Origin: Pseudobdellovibrionaceae bacterium
GTDB lineage: Bacteria; Bdellovibrionota; Bdellovibrionia; Bdellovibrionales; Bdellovibrionaceae
Reading direction: 5' to 3'
Assembly: GCA_013359135.1 (NCBI GenBank)
Contig: JABWCN010000047.1
Coordinates: 1 to 33,044 of the forward strand
DNA length: 33,044 nucleotides
Shown here: positions 32,318 through 33,044 of the stretch, piece after piece
Position numbering within the stretch: position 1 is the first letter of the stretch
Layout of the letters: every line of letters begins with the position of its first letter
Notes under the pieces: model-generated
What the model was told of the DNA's origin: nothing
Databases searched by the model: none
Seen by the model: the letters and a program-made list of their open reading frames with translations, nothing else
Made by a program: the position numbers and the translations under genes

Positions 32318-33044
32318 TTACGTCGCCTCCGACCACACTACCCCTTCCCTTAGCCGCGTCTCCAGCACATCCCCTGCTTGTACGGCATCCGCCCTGGTCA
32401 CCACTTTCCCGTCTTTCAGCGTCAGGCTGAACCCCCGGCGCAGGGCGGCGTCGGGGTGCAGGGCGGCGCAAAGGGCCTCGGCCTGATCGAGCAGGGCGCC
32501 GGCGCGGAGCAGGCTTCGCTGCGAGAGTCCCGGCAGGGCATCGGACAGGTGTTGCAGGTGTTGGGCGGCGAGGCGCGTGCGCGCCTGCACGCTCCAGCGC
32601 AGGGCGTTTTCCGCTTTGGCCAATTCGAGGGTTTTCCAGTGGACGCGGCGGCTGGCCAGGTCCCGCAGCGTTCCGCCGAGTTGGATAATGGTATTTTCAA
32701 AGAACAGATTGTGCTGGAGCAGGAAATCGGCCACCGCGGTAGGCGTTTTCAGCGCCGAATGCGCCACCAGGTCGAGCACGGTTTCGTCTACGTCGTGGCC
32801 GATGCCGGTGAACAGGGGCAGGGGCAGCGCCGCGGCCGTTTTGCAGAGGTCGAAGCCGTCGAAAGCCAGCAGGTCGGGACGGGCGCCGCCGCCGCGCAAT
32901 ACCACGGCGCAATCGAAGCGGGTGTGTTGGGCCGCCACCAGCTCGAGCGCCGACCGGATTTCGTTTTCCGCGCTTTTTCCCTGCACGGACGAGGCGAAGA
33001 GTTGGCAATCGAAGCGGTAACCATAGGGATTGCCCGCGAGTTGT
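32318..33044 (-). CDS. xseA: Exodeoxyribonuclease VII large subunit, C-terminal part (partial at right edge)
   Basis: The frame runs in from the right edge (in frame from 33043) as NPYGYRFDCQLFASSVQGKS and ends at 32318, about 241 residues. The XseA catalytic-domain signatures are clear: QGKSAENEIRSALE, AVVLRGGGARPDLLAFDGFD, FTGIGHDVDETVLDLVAHS and LKTPTAVADFLLQHN, followed by the long helical region. With XseB it forms exonuclease VII, which degrades single-stranded DNA into oligonucleotides. The sequence style (HNLFFEN after the catalytic core) suggests a Bacteroidota source, and the G+C content of about two thirds is far above the rest of the window. No xseB follows. The gene upstream on this strand is outside the window. 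Confidence 0.9.
   Translation of the reverse strand, partial: QLAGNPYGYRFDCQLFASSVQGKSAENEIRSALELVAAQHTRFDCAVVLRGGGARPDLLAFDGFDLCKTAAALPLPLFTGIGHDVDETVLDLVAHSALKTPTAVADFLLQHNLFFENTIIQLGGTLRDLASRRVHWKTLELAKAENALRWSVQARTRLAAQHLQHLSDALPGLSQRSLLRAGALLDQAEALCAALHPDAALRRGFSLTLKDGKVVTRADAVQAGDVLETRLREGVVWSEAT

Noticed and set aside
32422-33024. Several long open frames on both strands over the GC-rich right end
   Set aside because: GC-rich DNA has few stops. Only the XseA frame shows a conserved protein; the others are Arg/Pro/Ala-rich shadows.

Overview
The first 32.04 kb are AT-rich (about one third G+C by eye) and look like the chromosome of a Gram-negative predatory bacterium of the Bdellovibrionota (Bdellovibrio/Bacteriovorax-like). 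The reasons are many lipoproteins and secreted proteins, an FG-GAP propeller lipoprotein, hybrid kinases, and above all a very large tail-fibre-like protein with the build of the Bdellovibrio mosaic adhesive trimer (MAT) fibres. The phylum call is an inference from gene content. No rRNA, tRNA or CRISPR was seen.

Layout. (1) 1-7001: tail of an unknown gene, a 1134-aa lipoprotein with Ig-like domains and a seven-repeat FG-GAP propeller, a large unrecognised secreted protein on the minus strand, and a divergent EamA/DMT transporter. (2) 7158-11481: a phosphorelay operon with a receiver-only protein, an OmpR/PhoB-type regulator, a stand-alone Hpt protein (TTG start) and a membrane hybrid histidine kinase. 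(3) 11484-15203: an extradiol dioxygenase (YgiD-like), an NmrA-like oxidoreductase and a carboxylesterase, all on the minus strand, with a divergent LysR regulator. A 9+9 bp palindrome covers the LysR start codon. The set resembles quinone/catechol detoxification modules. (4) 15224-19739: a secreted DUF952 protein with a 20-bp perfect inverted repeat just upstream, a second LysR regulator, a lipoprotein whose signal peptide is out of frame at a T10 tract, an SPW-repeat membrane protein, and an orphan ParA with a small basic partner.

(5) 19973-26958: a LysM/beta-barrel-like protein, a tiny lipoprotein and the 1811-aa fibre, closely spaced and probably co-transcribed. I read this as a fibre with its envelope-anchoring partners. 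(6) 27149-32041: four tightly packed or overlapping genes for exported proteins of unknown function. The last carries a roughly 49-residue Gly/Ala-rich hydrophobic segment between helical regions. These genes use CGT/CGC for Arg, unlike most of the window, which prefers AGA. Regions 5 and 6 are the best candidates for an undescribed system (prey attachment, and possibly a pore-forming or membrane-acting complex).

(7) 32042-33044: the sequence changes abruptly right after a stop codon. It continues with the 5' part of a TcmP (three-Cys-motif partner) gene and a GC-rich, Bacteroidota-like exonuclease VII large subunit gene (xseA) running off the right edge. A chimeric contig joint is the simplest explanation. 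Real acquired DNA is possible but less likely.
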